Shown piece after piece: positions 26,141 to 34,465 of a stretch of 64,000 bases of DNA. The position numbers and the translations under genes were made by a program. Position 1 is the first letter of the stretch. The number at the start of each line of letters is the position of its first letter. Location: NCBI RefSeq assembly GCF_000091305.1, contig NC_013929.1, positions 3,782,001 to 3,846,000 on the forward strand. Direction: 5' to 3'. Under the pieces are notes generated by a model, which worked only from the letters and a program-made list of their open reading frames with translations, searched no databases and had not been told where the DNA came from. The stretch is from Streptomyces scabiei 87.22. Lineage in GTDB: Bacteria > Actinomycetota > Actinomycetes > Streptomycetales > Streptomycetaceae.

Positions 26141-26755
26141 TCACGTGCGGGGGAAGGAGACCTCGACCCGGCGGTTCTTCTTGCGGCCCTCTTCCGTGGC
26201 GTTGTCGGCGATGGGGTAGTCCTCGCTGTAGCCCCGCACCTCGAAGGTGACGTTGCCGTCCAGGTCGGTGGCGAGGAGGTCGTGCACGGCCTCCGCGCGC
26301 TTCTTGGAGAGGGTCAGGCCGTGGGCGTACGAGCCGAGGTTGTCCGTGAAGCCGAAGACGCGGACCTTGACCGCGTCCTGCTTCTTGATCTCCTCCGCGA
26401 TCGTCTGGATGCGGGAGCGGGCCTGGGGGTTGAGCTTCGCGCTGTTCTTCGGGAAGAGGACCTCCGCCTGGAGCGCGAACGTCACGTTCTCGTTGGTGTC
26501 CTCCCGGCGCTCCTCGCCGCCCAGGTCCTCCACGACCGACTTGATGTCCAGGACCTTCGCGGGCGCGAGCGTGGCCCCCTGGGCTAGCTTCAGGGCCGGG
26601 CTGTTGGCGTCGACCTCCGGGGGCGGGGAGGTGGTGACGGTGCCCGGGGGTTCGCTCGGGTCGTCCGCGGCGTGCGCGGGCGCGGCGAGGGTGAGGGCGG
26701 CCAGCACGGCCACGGCTCCGGCCAGCACGGTGGTGCGGGGGGTGGGGGCGGTCAT
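26141..26755 (-). CDS. Secreted OmpA-domain protein
   Basis: 204 aa. Signal peptide MTAPTPRTTVLAGAVAVLAALTLAAPAHAA, a Pro-rich linker, then an OmpA-like peptidoglycan-binding domain (VLFPKNSAKLNPQARSRIQTIAEEIKKQDAVKVRVFGFTDNLGSYAHGLTLSKKRAEAVHDLL, VRGYSEDYPIADNATEEGRKKNRRVEV). It likely binds wall peptidoglycan. ATG 26755 lies eight bases after the lipoprotein stop. It is the last gene of the Tad locus and could anchor the surface appendage to the wall, as OmpA-domain proteins do in Gram-negative Tad loci; that role is inferred. Confidence 0.9.
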   Translation of the reverse strand: MTAPTPRTTVLAGAVAVLAALTLAAPAHAADDPSEPPGTVTTSPPPEVDANSPALKLAQGATLAPAKVLDIKSVVEDLGGEERREDTNENVTFALQAEVLFPKNSAKLNPQARSRIQTIAEEIKKQDAVKVRVFGFTDNLGSYAHGLTLSKKRAEAVHDLLATDLDGNVTFEVRGYSEDYPIADNATEEGRKKNRRVEVSFPRT

Positions 26756-26762
26756 CGTCACG

Positions 26763-27365
26763 TCACTCGCCCTCGGAGAGTTCGATCGTGGCGGGGGGCA
26801 TGGAACCGACCTGGAAGTCCACGGAGGTGGTGGCTTCCGGGGGGGCGGGGAACTGGGCGAACCAGTCGGCACTCGCTCCTTGCACCAGGGCACCGGTGAA
26901 CCTGGTGCACAGGCACTTTCCTTGAGTGTCGCGCAGGATGAGGTACTTCTTCTTGCCTTCCTGATCAACGAGACTCGCGCCCGCGATCGAACCGCCGTTG
27001 CCGGCCAGTTCGCGCTCGTCGCCCCGCCAGTCCGCCGCGACCCACGACCTGCTGCCGTTGTTGGTCACCGTGCCCTCGACGGTCACGAAGCCTCCGCCGT
27101 CGCGAACGGCAGAGGTGACCTTGAGCGTCAGATTGTCGCCCTTGACCTCGGCCAGGACCGACTTGCTGGCGGGCGTCTCGGTCTCTGCCTGGTCGCCCTT
27201 CCCCTTTGAGTCATCGGACGTGTTGGACGGAGTCGAGGACGACTCCTTCTTCCCCGAAGTGTCGTCCCCTCCTCCGCCGCAGCCGGCAACCGTGAGGAGC
27301 AGCCCAGCCGCGATCGCCACCGCGGTCACTGTCCTGCGGCCCTTCATGGTGTGCCGAGGGTTCAT
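26763..27365 (-). CDS. Putative lipoprotein in Tad locus
   Basis: 200 aa. Signal peptide with lipobox L-T-V-A-G-C (Cys29), a charged Ser/Thr/Lys linker, then a beta-rich domain (LAEVKGDNLTLKVTSAVRDGGGFVTVEGTVTNNGSRSWVAADWRGDE) of the kind seen in extracellular conserved domains. It ends in SVDFQVGSMPPATIELSEGE. No specific family. ATG 27365 has GAGAGGAAG upstream. It lies between the TadG-like and OmpA-domain genes. Confidence 0.85.
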   Translation of the reverse strand: MNPRHTMKGRRTVTAVAIAAGLLLTVAGCGGGGDDTSGKKESSSTPSNTSDDSKGKGDQAETETPASKSVLAEVKGDNLTLKVTSAVRDGGGFVTVEGTVTNNGSRSWVAADWRGDERELAGNGGSIAGASLVDQEGKKKYLILRDTQGKCLCTRFTGALVQGASADWFAQFPAPPEATTSVDFQVGSMPPATIELSEGE

Positions 27366-27380
27366 CGGTACAGCTTCCTC

Positions 27381-27998
27381 TCACTTGGCCAGATACACAG
27401 AGAACATCACGGACGCGTCGGGAAGGTTGTCCGGATCGAAGTTTCCGGGGTCGATGTCCACGGGCACGCCGTCGCAGTCGAGGGAGACAGGCTTCTTGGG
27501 ATCCGCGTCGAGAGCGAAGTCGCAGCGCGGCTGGATGACGGCGATCGCTTGAGCCTTTGCCGTCATGCTCTCGGTGCCGGGAATGATCGAATCGCCCACG
27601 GTGTAGTTCGTCACGACGTCGACCTGGAAACCCGGAGCACCCTCCACCTCGGTGAGCTGGGCCCCGCCTTCGAGGGTCGAGTCGTTCTGGGCTGCCAGAT
27701 CCGCAGCGGCAGCGTCTGCCCCTTCCAGCGGAAGCCCAGCACCGGCCAGGTCGAGGAAGTCCAGCCAGTCGGCACTGCCCGCGCCGATAGCGTCCTCAAG
27801 ATCCAGCAACAGTTCGTCACGGGCTTGTTGAGCAGCCGCCAACGCGGCGGCGTCCGCTGCGGACTGGGCACCGCTACGAGCCGATGCCCCTTGAGCGAAC
27901 GCGAAGAAGGCCAACGCCGCGAAGAGCAGGATCGTCGTCAGCCAGATGTAGAGGGGAAGGGTGGATCCTCGGTCACCGTGCAGTCGTGGAACTGTCAG
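27381..27998 (-). CDS. TadG-like pilus-assembly protein
   Basis: About 205 aa. The N-terminal DRGSTLPLYIWLTTILLFAALAFFAFAQGASARSGAQSAADAAALAAAQQARDELLLDL is the TadG/TadE type: a pseudopilin-like TM followed by a helix with the AxxAADAAALAAA pattern. A secreted domain follows with three Cys. No ATG, GTG or TTG start fits: the frame upstream has only CTG codons nearby. CTG 27998 overlaps the stop of the pilin gene (CTGA), so translation may be coupled; CTG 27983 is another choice. It probably is a minor pilus component. Confidence 0.75.
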   Translation of the reverse strand: MTVPRLHGDRGSTLPLYIWLTTILLFAALAFFAFAQGASARSGAQSAADAAALAAAQQARDELLLDLEDAIGAGSADWLDFLDLAGAGLPLEGADAAAADLAAQNDSTLEGGAQLTEVEGAPGFQVDVVTNYTVGDSIIPGTESMTAKAQAIAVIQPRCDFALDADPKKPVSLDCDGVPVDIDPGNFDPDNLPDASVMFSVYLAK

Positions 27999-28207
27999 CC
28001 GCCACCGATGACACTGTTCACGGCATCGAAGATCGCACCCGAGATCAACCCGTCCAACCCCAGCCCGTCGATCATCACGAAGATCCCCGCGACGATGATC
28101 ATGATGCCCGCGTACTCCACGAACCCCGCGCCCGCGTCCCGCTCCTTCCCCCGCATGCGGGAGACGACGGTGGTCCTCCAGGACTCGAAACGGTGCTTCA
28201 CCTTCAT
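27995..28207 (-). CDS. flp: Flp-type (type IVb) pilin
   Basis: 70 aa, the size of Flp prepilins. A basic leader ends at Gly26, followed by A-G-F-V-E31-Y32, matching the Flp motif G/XXXXEY. A hydrophobic helix follows (AGIMIIVAGIFVMIDGLGLDGLISGAIF). Processing by a prepilin peptidase would release a 44-residue pilin. ATG 28207 has GGAAGG upstream. The gene lies downstream of the two-component genes within the Tad locus. Confidence 0.9.
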   Translation of the reverse strand: MKVKHRFESWRTTVVSRMRGKERDAGAGFVEYAGIMIIVAGIFVMIDGLGLDGLISGAIFDAVNSVIGGG

Positions 28208-28312
28208 GGCGGTTGCCTTCCCGCGCGATGCCGACACCAACCGGATCACCGTACGGGAGACCGCGTGTACCGGGAGTGGGTCCGGGGGCCCAACTTTGGT
28301 GGGCGGGTGGGG

Positions 28313-29026
28313 TCATCGGGGCCACCCCCCGGGGGTCGTGCCCAGCCAGTGGGCTATCGCTTCGCTGCGCGTCGCGCTGTGCAGTTTCGCGAAGATGCGG
28401 TTGATGTGGTTCTTGACGGTCTTCTCGCTGATGAAGCAGGTGGCGGCGATCTGACGGTTGTTCATGCCGGATGCGATGAGGTCCATCACCTCCACCTCCC
28501 TTGAACTCAGGCCGAAGGAGCGTCGGTCGAACTGTTTCACAAATGGTTGCAGCTGCGAAGAGTGGTCGTGACTTTCGTGTGAAGGTTCGTAGGAAACGCC
28601 GAGCGAGGATGAGACAGTCGCGGAGATGGTCGCGCGGCCCTCCCTCATGTCCCGTACCGCCGCGATCAGTTCGGCGGCGGTGAACTCCCCGTGGACCAGG
28701 TAGCCGACCGCTCCCCGGCGGAGCGCCTCGGCCACCACCTCGGGTTCCGTGCTGTACGTCAGCATCATCACGGGGCAGAGCGCGGTGAGTTCGGGGAGGG
28801 CGGTGAGGCCGTCCGTGCCGGGCATGCGGACGTCGAGGAGGGCGACGTCCGGCCGGTGGCGGCGGGCTCGGGCCACCGCCTCCTCGCCGTTCACGGCCTG
28901 GGCGACCACCTCCAGGTCGGGGTGCGCGTCCAGGAGGGCCGTGAGGCCGGCGCGGACCACCGGGTTGTCGTCCGCGACGAGGACGCGCAGGGGTGGGCCG
29001 GGGCGGGCCTGCGGCTGGTCAGGCAT
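28313..29026 (-). CDS. LuxR-family response regulator
   Basis: 237 aa. Receiver domain with D19/D20 and phospho-acceptor D65 (VALLDVRMPGTDG). The usual receiver Lys (GYLLK) is His here (GYLVHG), an unusual change. The C-terminal NarL/LuxR helix-turn-helix reads LSSREVEVMDLIASGMNNRQIAATCFISEKTVKNHINRIFAKL. Its start overlaps the kinase stop by eight bases, so the pair is coupled. Placed inside the Tad locus, it probably controls pilus genes; the signal is unknown. Confidence 0.93.
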   Translation of the reverse strand: MPDQPQARPGPPLRVLVADDNPVVRAGLTALLDAHPDLEVVAQAVNGEEAVARARRHRPDVALLDVRMPGTDGLTALPELTALCPVMMLTYSTEPEVVAEALRRGAVGYLVHGEFTAAELIAAVRDMREGRATISATVSSSLGVSYEPSHESHDHSSQLQPFVKQFDRRSFGLSSREVEVMDLIASGMNNRQIAATCFISEKTVKNHINRIFAKLHSATRSEAIAHWLGTTPGGWPR

Positions 29027-30362
29027 GTGCGGCCTCCTCTCGGGGCGGGCCGGGGGTGGACGGTTCGCCGTCCGGGGGCGCGGGGAGCGGGAGGGTCAGG
29101 GTCACGGCCGTACCGGTGCCGTCCGAGCCCAGGTGCAGGGCGGCGCCCGCGCGGTCCGCGCGTTCCGCCATGCCCAGGAGGCCGAAGTGGCCGGATTCCT
29201 GTGCCTCTTCGAGGGTGAGGGCGGGCGGGAGGCCGACGCCGTCGTCCACGATCGTGAGGTGGAGGGTGTCCGGGGTGACCCTCAGGGACACCTCCGCCGC
29301 TGTGGCCGTCGCGTGGCGGTGGATGTTCTCCAGGGCCTCGGACGTGATCGCCAGGAGGTGGTGAGTCGTCTCCGGCGGGAGCGGCGGGGGCGTCCCGCCC
29401 GTGTGGACCAGGCGGGCGGGCAGGCCGGTGCGGGACGCGAAGTCCGCCGTCCGGGCGGCCAGTTCGGTGCGCAGGTCCGCCGGCGGGGACGTCGTCAGGT
29501 CGGTGTGGCGGCGCAGGTCGGTGAGGAGGTCGCGGGACTCGGTGGCAGCGCGGCGGGCGGCCGAGGCGACGAGGCCGGCCTGGCGTCGCAGCTGGGCGGG
29601 GTCGGGGGCCGGGCGGTCCGCCGAAGCCGCCAGGGCGTCCGCGGCGAGGGCCAGGCCGTGCAGGGTCTTGGCCACCGAGTCGTGGAGTTCGCGGGCCAGG
29701 CGGGCGCGTTCCGACTCCACGGCCTCCGCGACGGCCAGCCGGGACGTCGCTTCGGAGAGCGCCTGGGTGGCGGTGCCGAAGCGGAACATCAGGTTGCGCA
29801 GGGTGACGCCGATGATGCCGGCCGCGACGCAGAACCCGGCGATGAGGAGGGTGCTGACGCCCGCGCCGGGGTGGTGTTCCCAGGTGCGGTGGACGGTGAC
29901 GAGGACGGCCAGTTGCAGGCCGGTGAGGACACCGGCGCCCCGCCAGCCGTAGAGGAGGCCGGAGAGGAGGGGGGTGCAGACCGTGGCGTAGGCGAGGGGG
30001 GAGGCCGGGGAGGCGGTGAGGAGGAGGACCGCGCCGAAGAGGAGGTCCAGGGCCATGAGGGTGGGGTGGGCGAGGAGGCGGGGGGCGAAGCGGCCCCAGT
30101 CCCTGAGCATGGCGTACGAGACGGTGATGCCGAGGACGGCGGCGAGGAGCACGGCGTGGTTCTGCGGGCCGTCCGTGGTGTTGGCCATCGCGAACGGCGT
30201 GCCGATGGTGAGGGTGACCAGGCGGACCGCGAAGGTCTGGCGGGAGAGGGACTGCAGGGCGTTGAGCTGGAGCCGGAGGGTGGCGGGGGGTGTGGCGTCG
30301 TCGGCGAGGTAGCCGGTGCCGGGGGTGGGGCCCGGCGGGGGTGGGGTGCGTCGGCCTTTCAT
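29019..30362 (-). CDS. NarL-type sensor histidine kinase
   Basis: 447 aa. Several N-terminal TM segments (about 40-190: VTLTIGTPFAMANTT..., ALDLLFGAVLLLTASPA, LIAGFCVAAGIIGVTL), then a HisKA_3 dimerisation domain with the phospho-His in ARLARELHDSVAKTLHGLALA. The HATPase has the N-box EALENIHRHA and G boxes VDDGVGLP and GHFGLLGMAERA. A Pro/Gly-rich tail follows. It pairs with the overlapping LuxR regulator. It begins one base into the tadC stop, so the two-component genes are transcribed with the pilus machinery. Confidence 0.93.
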   Translation of the reverse strand: MKGRRTPPPPGPTPGTGYLADDATPPATLRLQLNALQSLSRQTFAVRLVTLTIGTPFAMANTTDGPQNHAVLLAAVLGITVSYAMLRDWGRFAPRLLAHPTLMALDLLFGAVLLLTASPASPLAYATVCTPLLSGLLYGWRGAGVLTGLQLAVLVTVHRTWEHHPGAGVSTLLIAGFCVAAGIIGVTLRNLMFRFGTATQALSEATSRLAVAEAVESERARLARELHDSVAKTLHGLALAADALAASADRPAPDPAQLRRQAGLVASAARRAATESRDLLTDLRRHTDLTTSPPADLRTELAARTADFASRTGLPARLVHTGGTPPPLPPETTHHLLAITSEALENIHRHATATAAEVSLRVTPDTLHLTIVDDGVGLPPALTLEEAQESGHFGLLGMAERADRAGAALHLGSDGTGTAVTLTLPLPAPPDGEPSTPGPPREEAAHA

Positions 30363-31264
30363 CAGCGGCCCAGGATGTCGCCGAAGTCGGTGCCCGAGCC
30401 GAGGAACATGCCCGTGGCGATGAGGATCATCGTGGCCGGGAGCATGAAGACCAGGGTGACCAGTGTGGCCTTGGGGATGGTGCGGGCGGCCCGGCGGCGG
30501 GCGTTCTGGGCGTCGGTGCGGCGCATGTCGGCGGCGAGCTGGATCAGGGTCTCGGCGATCGGGGAGCCCAGTTCCTCGCCCTGCTGGAGCGCCGAGACGA
30601 ACTGGGCGACCTGCTCGGAGGTGTTGCGCCGGCGGAGTTCGTCGAAAGCCTGGCGGCGGCTGACGCCCATGTCCATCTGGCGCAGGGTGATGCGCAGTTC
30701 GTCCGCCCAGGGGCCCTCGTACTTCTCGGCGACCCGGTCCAGGGCCTGGCGGAAGCCCAGGCCCGCCGAGACCACGACCGCGAGGACGTCGAGGAAGTCG
30801 GGCAGGGTGCGGTCGATGACGTCCTTGCGCTCGCGGACGGCCTGCCAGATGGCCGCGTCGGCGGCCAGCAGCCCGAAGGCGAAGGTGAAGGCGGCGAAGA
30901 GGGGGCGGTCGCTGGTCAGGAAGACCAGGCCCATGAAGGCGCCGAAGAAGCCGTAGACGGCCCGGCGGGCGGCGTAGCGGTTGAGGGTGAGGCCGCCGGG
31001 GTTGCCCGCCATGTCGATGCGGCGGCGCTTGGCCTCGACCCGGCGGGGGCCCATGAGGCGCAGGACGAGAGGGGCGAAGCGCATGCCGAGGCGGTCGACG
31101 GCCGAGCCGGTCTTCGAGACGCGGGTGGCGCCGACCTCCAGGGCGAGGGCCAGGTCGCTCGGGAGTTTCGCGTCGGCGCGGATCATGCGGATGCCGAGGA
31201 GGGCTCCCGCGACGGCGAGGGCCGTCAGCAGCGCCAGGAGCAGGGAGAGCGTCGATGTCGTCAT
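30362..31264 (-). CDS. tadC: Tad inner-membrane platform protein TadC (T2SS F domain)
   Basis: 300 aa. Type II secretion F domain near 160-285 (DRTLPDFLDVLAVVVSAGLGFRQALDRVAEKYEGPWADELRITLRQMDMGVSRRQAFDELRRRNTSEQVAQFVSALQQGEELGSPIAETL) with TM helices at the N-terminus and at the end (TLVTLVFMLPATMILIATGMFLG). With TadB it forms the membrane platform on which TadA works. It lies 21 bases after tadB. Confidence 0.93.
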   Translation of the reverse strand: MTTSTLSLLLALLTALAVAGALLGIRMIRADAKLPSDLALALEVGATRVSKTGSAVDRLGMRFAPLVLRLMGPRRVEAKRRRIDMAGNPGGLTLNRYAARRAVYGFFGAFMGLVFLTSDRPLFAAFTFAFGLLAADAAIWQAVRERKDVIDRTLPDFLDVLAVVVSAGLGFRQALDRVAEKYEGPWADELRITLRQMDMGVSRRQAFDELRRRNTSEQVAQFVSALQQGEELGSPIAETLIQLAADMRRTDAQNARRRAARTIPKATLVTLVFMLPATMILIATGMFLGSGTDFGDILGR

Positions 31265-31285
31265 GGTCGTGTCACCGCCTCCCGC

Positions 31286-32311
31286 TCAGACTTCGATCTT
31301 GCCGAGGCGGCGGATGACGAAGAAGCCGACCGTGTAGAGGCCGATCGAGATCAGCACCAGGAGCTGGCCGAGGGGGGAGCCGGTCACCCGGGCCAGGGCG
31401 CCGTCGTTCGAGGAGTTGATCAGGAGGAGGGAGCCGAGGCCCAGCAGGGGGACGGTGAAGGCGGTCGCGTTGACCTCGGAGAGCATCGTGCGGACCTCGC
31501 GGCGGGTCTCCTTGCGGTCCTCCAGGGTCTGCGTGAGGTTGCGGAGGGAGCTGACCACCGTGCCGCCCGCCTTGTTGGACAGGACGAGGGTGGTGACGAG
31601 GACGATCAGTTCGCGGGAGGGCAGCCGTTCGGCCAGCTCGCCGAGGGCGTCGTCGACGGAGCGGCCGAGGGCCAGCTGGTCGGCGACCCGGGCCAGTTCC
31701 TCCCCGGCCGGAGCCTCCAGTTCCTCCGCCGCCATCGCCAGGGCCGTGCGCAGGGCGAGGCCGGCGGCGGTGGCGTTGGCGAGGAGCCGGGCGACGTCGG
31801 GGAGCTGGTTGATGAACGCCTCGATGCGCTTCTGGCGTTGCCAGTTGAGGAAGATCGCCGCCGCCCACACGCCGATGGCACCCGCGATGGGGCCGAAGAA
31901 GGGGGCCAGGGTGGCGGCCGCGATCAGCCACAGGGCGACGACGGCGAGGACGACGTAGGTGGCGAACTCGCCGGCCGTCAGGTCGAGGCCCGTCGTCGTC
32001 AGGCGGAGGTGGATCGCCCGGCCGAGGCGGGTGCGGCGCAGTCTGCGGTCGACCGCCGTGAAGCGCCGGACGCGGCCGGACGCCGTACGTGTCGGGCCGC
32101 CGCCCCGGCCGCCCGCGAGACGGTCGGCCAGGGCCTGGCGCTGGGCGCGGCCGGAGACGTACGCGTGCGCGCCCGCGACGGCGAGGGTGCCGCACAGGAC
32201 GGTGGCGCCGAGGGCCAGCAGGGTGGTGTTGTCCAGGTCCAGAGGGGCCTGGGCCAGGGGTGTCCGGGCCAGAGCCGCCAGGGGTGCCTGGAGTGCCTGG
32301 GCTGTCGCCAT
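31286..32311 (-). CDS. tadB: Tad inner-membrane platform protein TadB (T2SS F domain)
   Basis: 341 aa. N-terminal TM (TTLLALGATVLCGTLAVAGAHAYV), two central TMs (YVVLAVVALWLIAAATLAPFFGPIAGAIGVWAAAIFL), an F domain (FINQLPDVARLLANATAAGLALRTALAMAAEELEAPAGEELARVADQLALGRSVDDALGELAERL), and two C-terminal TMs. Partner of TadC and TadA. It follows tadA by 31 bases. Confidence 0.93.
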   Translation of the reverse strand: MATAQALQAPLAALARTPLAQAPLDLDNTTLLALGATVLCGTLAVAGAHAYVSGRAQRQALADRLAGGRGGGPTRTASGRVRRFTAVDRRLRRTRLGRAIHLRLTTTGLDLTAGEFATYVVLAVVALWLIAAATLAPFFGPIAGAIGVWAAAIFLNWQRQKRIEAFINQLPDVARLLANATAAGLALRTALAMAAEELEAPAGEELARVADQLALGRSVDDALGELAERLPSRELIVLVTTLVLSNKAGGTVVSSLRNLTQTLEDRKETRREVRTMLSEVNATAFTVPLLGLGSLLLINSSNDGALARVTGSPLGQLLVLISIGLYTVGFFVIRRLGKIEV

Positions 32312-32342
32312 GTTCGGTCCTGCCTCCTCGGGGCTCTCGGGG

Positions 32343-33683
32343 CTATCCGATGGCCTGGCGGGTGTGGAGCGGGTCGATGGCCTCGGTCACGCCGTACGCG
32401 GGGGGCAGCGGCTCGTTGGCCACGTACAGCTTCTCGGCGACGGGGCGCGGTATCGGCAGGTGCTCGAAGCGGCCGTGGACGACCCGGTCGGAGCCGAGGG
32501 GGTCCGGGGCGTAGCGGGAGACCGTGGCGATACGGAACTGTTCGCGGCCGTGGGAGACGAGCAGGGCGATCTCGGTGACCTTGCGGGAGCCGTCGGCGAA
32601 GCGGGTGAGCTGGACGACCACGTCCACCGCCGAGTTGATCTGGTCCTTCAGGGCCTCGAAGGGGATGAGGACCTCGGACATCGAGCCGAGGGTCTGGAGC
32701 CTCATGAGGGCGTCCTCGGCGGAGTTGGCGTGGACCGTGGCGAGGGAGCCGTCGTGGCCGGTGGACATGGCCTGGAGCATGTCGAGGGTCTCGCCGCCGC
32801 GGACCTCTCCGACGATGATGCGGTCGGGGCGCATGCGCAGGGAGTTGCGGACCAGGTCGCGGATGGTGATCTGGCCCTTGCCCTCGATGTTGGGGGGTCT
32901 CGACTCCAGGCGGATGACGTGCTCCTGCTGGAGCTGGAGTTCCGCGGAGTCCTCGATCGTGATGATGCGTTCGCGTGCGGGGATCAGGCCGGAGAGGGCG
33001 TTGAGGAGCGTCGTCTTTCCGGTGCCGGTGCCGCCGCTGACGATCACGTTGAAGCGGGCGCGGACGAAGGCGGCGAGCAGCATCAGCATCTGCTCGTCGA
33101 GGGAGCCCAGGTCGATGAGTTCGGGGAGGGTGTACGCGCGGGGGAAGCGGCGGATCGTGAGGGTCGGGCCGGTGAGGGAGAGCGGGGGGATGATCACGTT
33201 GACGCGTTCGCCGGTGGGGAGGCGGGCGTCGACCATGGGGTTCGACTCGTCCACGCGGCGGTTGACCGTGGAGACGATGCGTTCGATGGTCTGCATGAGC
33301 TGGTCGGTGGAGGCGAAGCGGAGGGGGAGCTGTTCTACGCGGCCTCCTCGTTCCACGAAGATCGAGTCCGGGCCGTTGACCATGATCTCGGTGACGGAGG
33401 CATCGGCGAGGAGGGGTTCGAGGACGCCCAGGCCGAGGGCCTCGTCGACGACCCGGCGGATCAGCTGGGAGCGTTCGGCCGAGGAGAGGACCGGGCCCTC
33501 TCGGCTGATGATGTGGCCGAGTACGCGTTCGAGGCGGGCGCGGCGGTCGGTGGCGGTGAGGGCCGACATCTCGGCCAGGTCGATCTCTTCGAGGAGCTTG
33601 GCGCGGTAGACGGCCACGAGGTGTCCGTCCTCGCGTCCGGTTGCCCCTTCGTCGGGGGTGGCGATACGGGATCGCAGGCTCAT
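32343..33683 (-). CDS. tadA: Tad secretion ATPase TadA (CpaF)
   Basis: 446 aa hexameric ATPase powering pilus assembly. The N-terminal part has LGVLEPLLADASVTEIMVNGPDSIFVERGG. Walker A is SGGTGTGKTTLLNAL, the Asp box TIEDSAELQL, Walker B IIVGEVRGGETLDMLQAMSTGHDGS, and the His box HANSAEDAL. ATG 33683 (MSLRSRIATPDE) has AGGAG upstream; the frame extends further but into Pro/His-rich junk. Confidence 0.95.
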   Translation of the reverse strand: MSLRSRIATPDEGATGREDGHLVAVYRAKLLEEIDLAEMSALTATDRRARLERVLGHIISREGPVLSSAERSQLIRRVVDEALGLGVLEPLLADASVTEIMVNGPDSIFVERGGRVEQLPLRFASTDQLMQTIERIVSTVNRRVDESNPMVDARLPTGERVNVIIPPLSLTGPTLTIRRFPRAYTLPELIDLGSLDEQMLMLLAAFVRARFNVIVSGGTGTGKTTLLNALSGLIPARERIITIEDSAELQLQQEHVIRLESRPPNIEGKGQITIRDLVRNSLRMRPDRIIVGEVRGGETLDMLQAMSTGHDGSLATVHANSAEDALMRLQTLGSMSEVLIPFEALKDQINSAVDVVVQLTRFADGSRKVTEIALLVSHGREQFRIATVSRYAPDPLGSDRVVHGRFEHLPIPRPVAEKLYVANEPLPPAYGVTEAIDPLHTRQAIG

Positions 33684-33748
33684 CTTCTGGTCAACTCCTC
33701 TCGGGGTGGGGGTGGATGGGTGCGGGTGGAAGGTGGGTGCGGTGGGGG

Positions 33749-34465
33749 TCAGTCGTCGGTGTCGTTGGGCATGGTGGCGCTGCGTTCCACGGGGAGCGGG
33801 TCGAAGAGGGGGATCACGGAGGGGACGGTGACGGTGACCGTGGCGGTGGTGGTGTCGGTGCCGGGGGCCACGGCGGGGGCCGGGTTCAGCCATGCGCTGG
33901 CTGCGGCGATGCCTGCGGCCTGGCCGGCCCCGGGTTGCAGTGACTCGGCTCTGGCCGCGGCGCGGGCCGCCGAGCCCGCCTGGCTGATGCCGTAGCCGAT
34001 CAGGCCGAGTTGGATCGCGGCCATGCCTACGAGGAGCAGGATCGGGAGGAATCCGGCGAACTCCAGGATGGAGGAGCCTCGGTCGTTCCAGCGGTGGGTG
34101 GGGTGGGTGGGGTGGCCTGGTGTGGGTGGGGGGTTCGCCTGGGGGCGGTGGGTGGGTCGGGGGCGCGCCGGGGGGTGTCCGTCCTCGGAACGGCGCGGAA
34201 TCGGCTTGCTGGGAGGCGCGGGGTGTTGACGCGCCAACCGCTGCGGGCGGACACCCCCCGGCACACCCCCTTCTCGCCGTACGCGACCGGCCCCACGTTC
34301 ACCGTCCGGTCCAGGGTTCGCCGTCCGTCCAGGGTTCGCCGTCCGTCCCGGGTTCGCCGTCCGTCCCGGGTTCGCCGTCCGTCCCGGGTTCACCGCCCGG
34401 CGTGCATGGGTCGGGCGGGCCGGGGTCGGTCGGGGGGTGGGGTGGGTGCTTCGTGGTTGGGTCAT
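33749..34465 (-). CDS. tadE: TadE-like pseudopilin with expanded repeat-rich N-terminus
   Basis: 238 aa. The true TadE domain is in the last 115 residues: RGSSILEFAGFLPILLLVGMAAIQLGLIGYGISQAGSAARAAARAE. Before it lie about 120 residues of low complexity: a six-residue NPGRTA repeat and a stretch encoded by a hairpin-ended repeat element. ATG 34465 overlaps the stop of the TadZ-TadE gene (ATGA) and has GGAGG upstream, so coupling supports this start and translation of the extra region. A later start cannot be excluded. Confidence 0.8.
   Translation of the reverse strand: MTQPRSTHPTPRPTPARPTHARRAVNPGRTANPGRTANPGRTANPGRTANPGPDGERGAGRVRREGGVPGGVRPQRLARQHPAPPSKPIPRRSEDGHPPARPRPTHRPQANPPPTPGHPTHPTHRWNDRGSSILEFAGFLPILLLVGMAAIQLGLIGYGISQAGSAARAAARAESLQPGAGQAAGIAAASAWLNPAPAVAPGTDTTTATVTVTVPSVIPLFDPLPVERSATMPNDTDD
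34167..34293. repeat. Hairpin-ended repeat element, copy 1 (inside tadE-like gene)
   Basis: GCCGGGGGGTGTCCG (34167-34181) and CGGACACCCCCCGGC (34248-34262) are perfect 15-bp inverted repeats, 96 bp from end to end. A flanking block ending near CCGTACGCGACCGGCCC extends to 34293. The same arrangement recurs at 48874-48999. It lies in frame in the tadE-like gene. Confidence 0.8.
34297..34396. repeat. 18-bp tandem repeat in tadE-like gene
   Basis: GGTTCGCCGTCCGTCCCG and close variants occur about five and a half times in tandem. On the minus strand this codes NPGRTA repeats in the N-terminus of the TadE-like protein. Slippage in such an 18-bp (6-codon) unit would keep the frame. Confidence 0.9.

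Noticed and set aside
28749..30956. 735-codon plus-strand frame
   Set aside because: Antisense to the two-component and tadC genes; composition is a Gly/Glu/Arg shadow.
31959..33995. 678-codon plus-strand frame
   Set aside because: Antisense to tadA and tadB, which carry clear catalytic motifs.
34297..34396. CRISPR array
   Set aside because: The 18-bp units are contiguous with no spacers and lie in a coding region.
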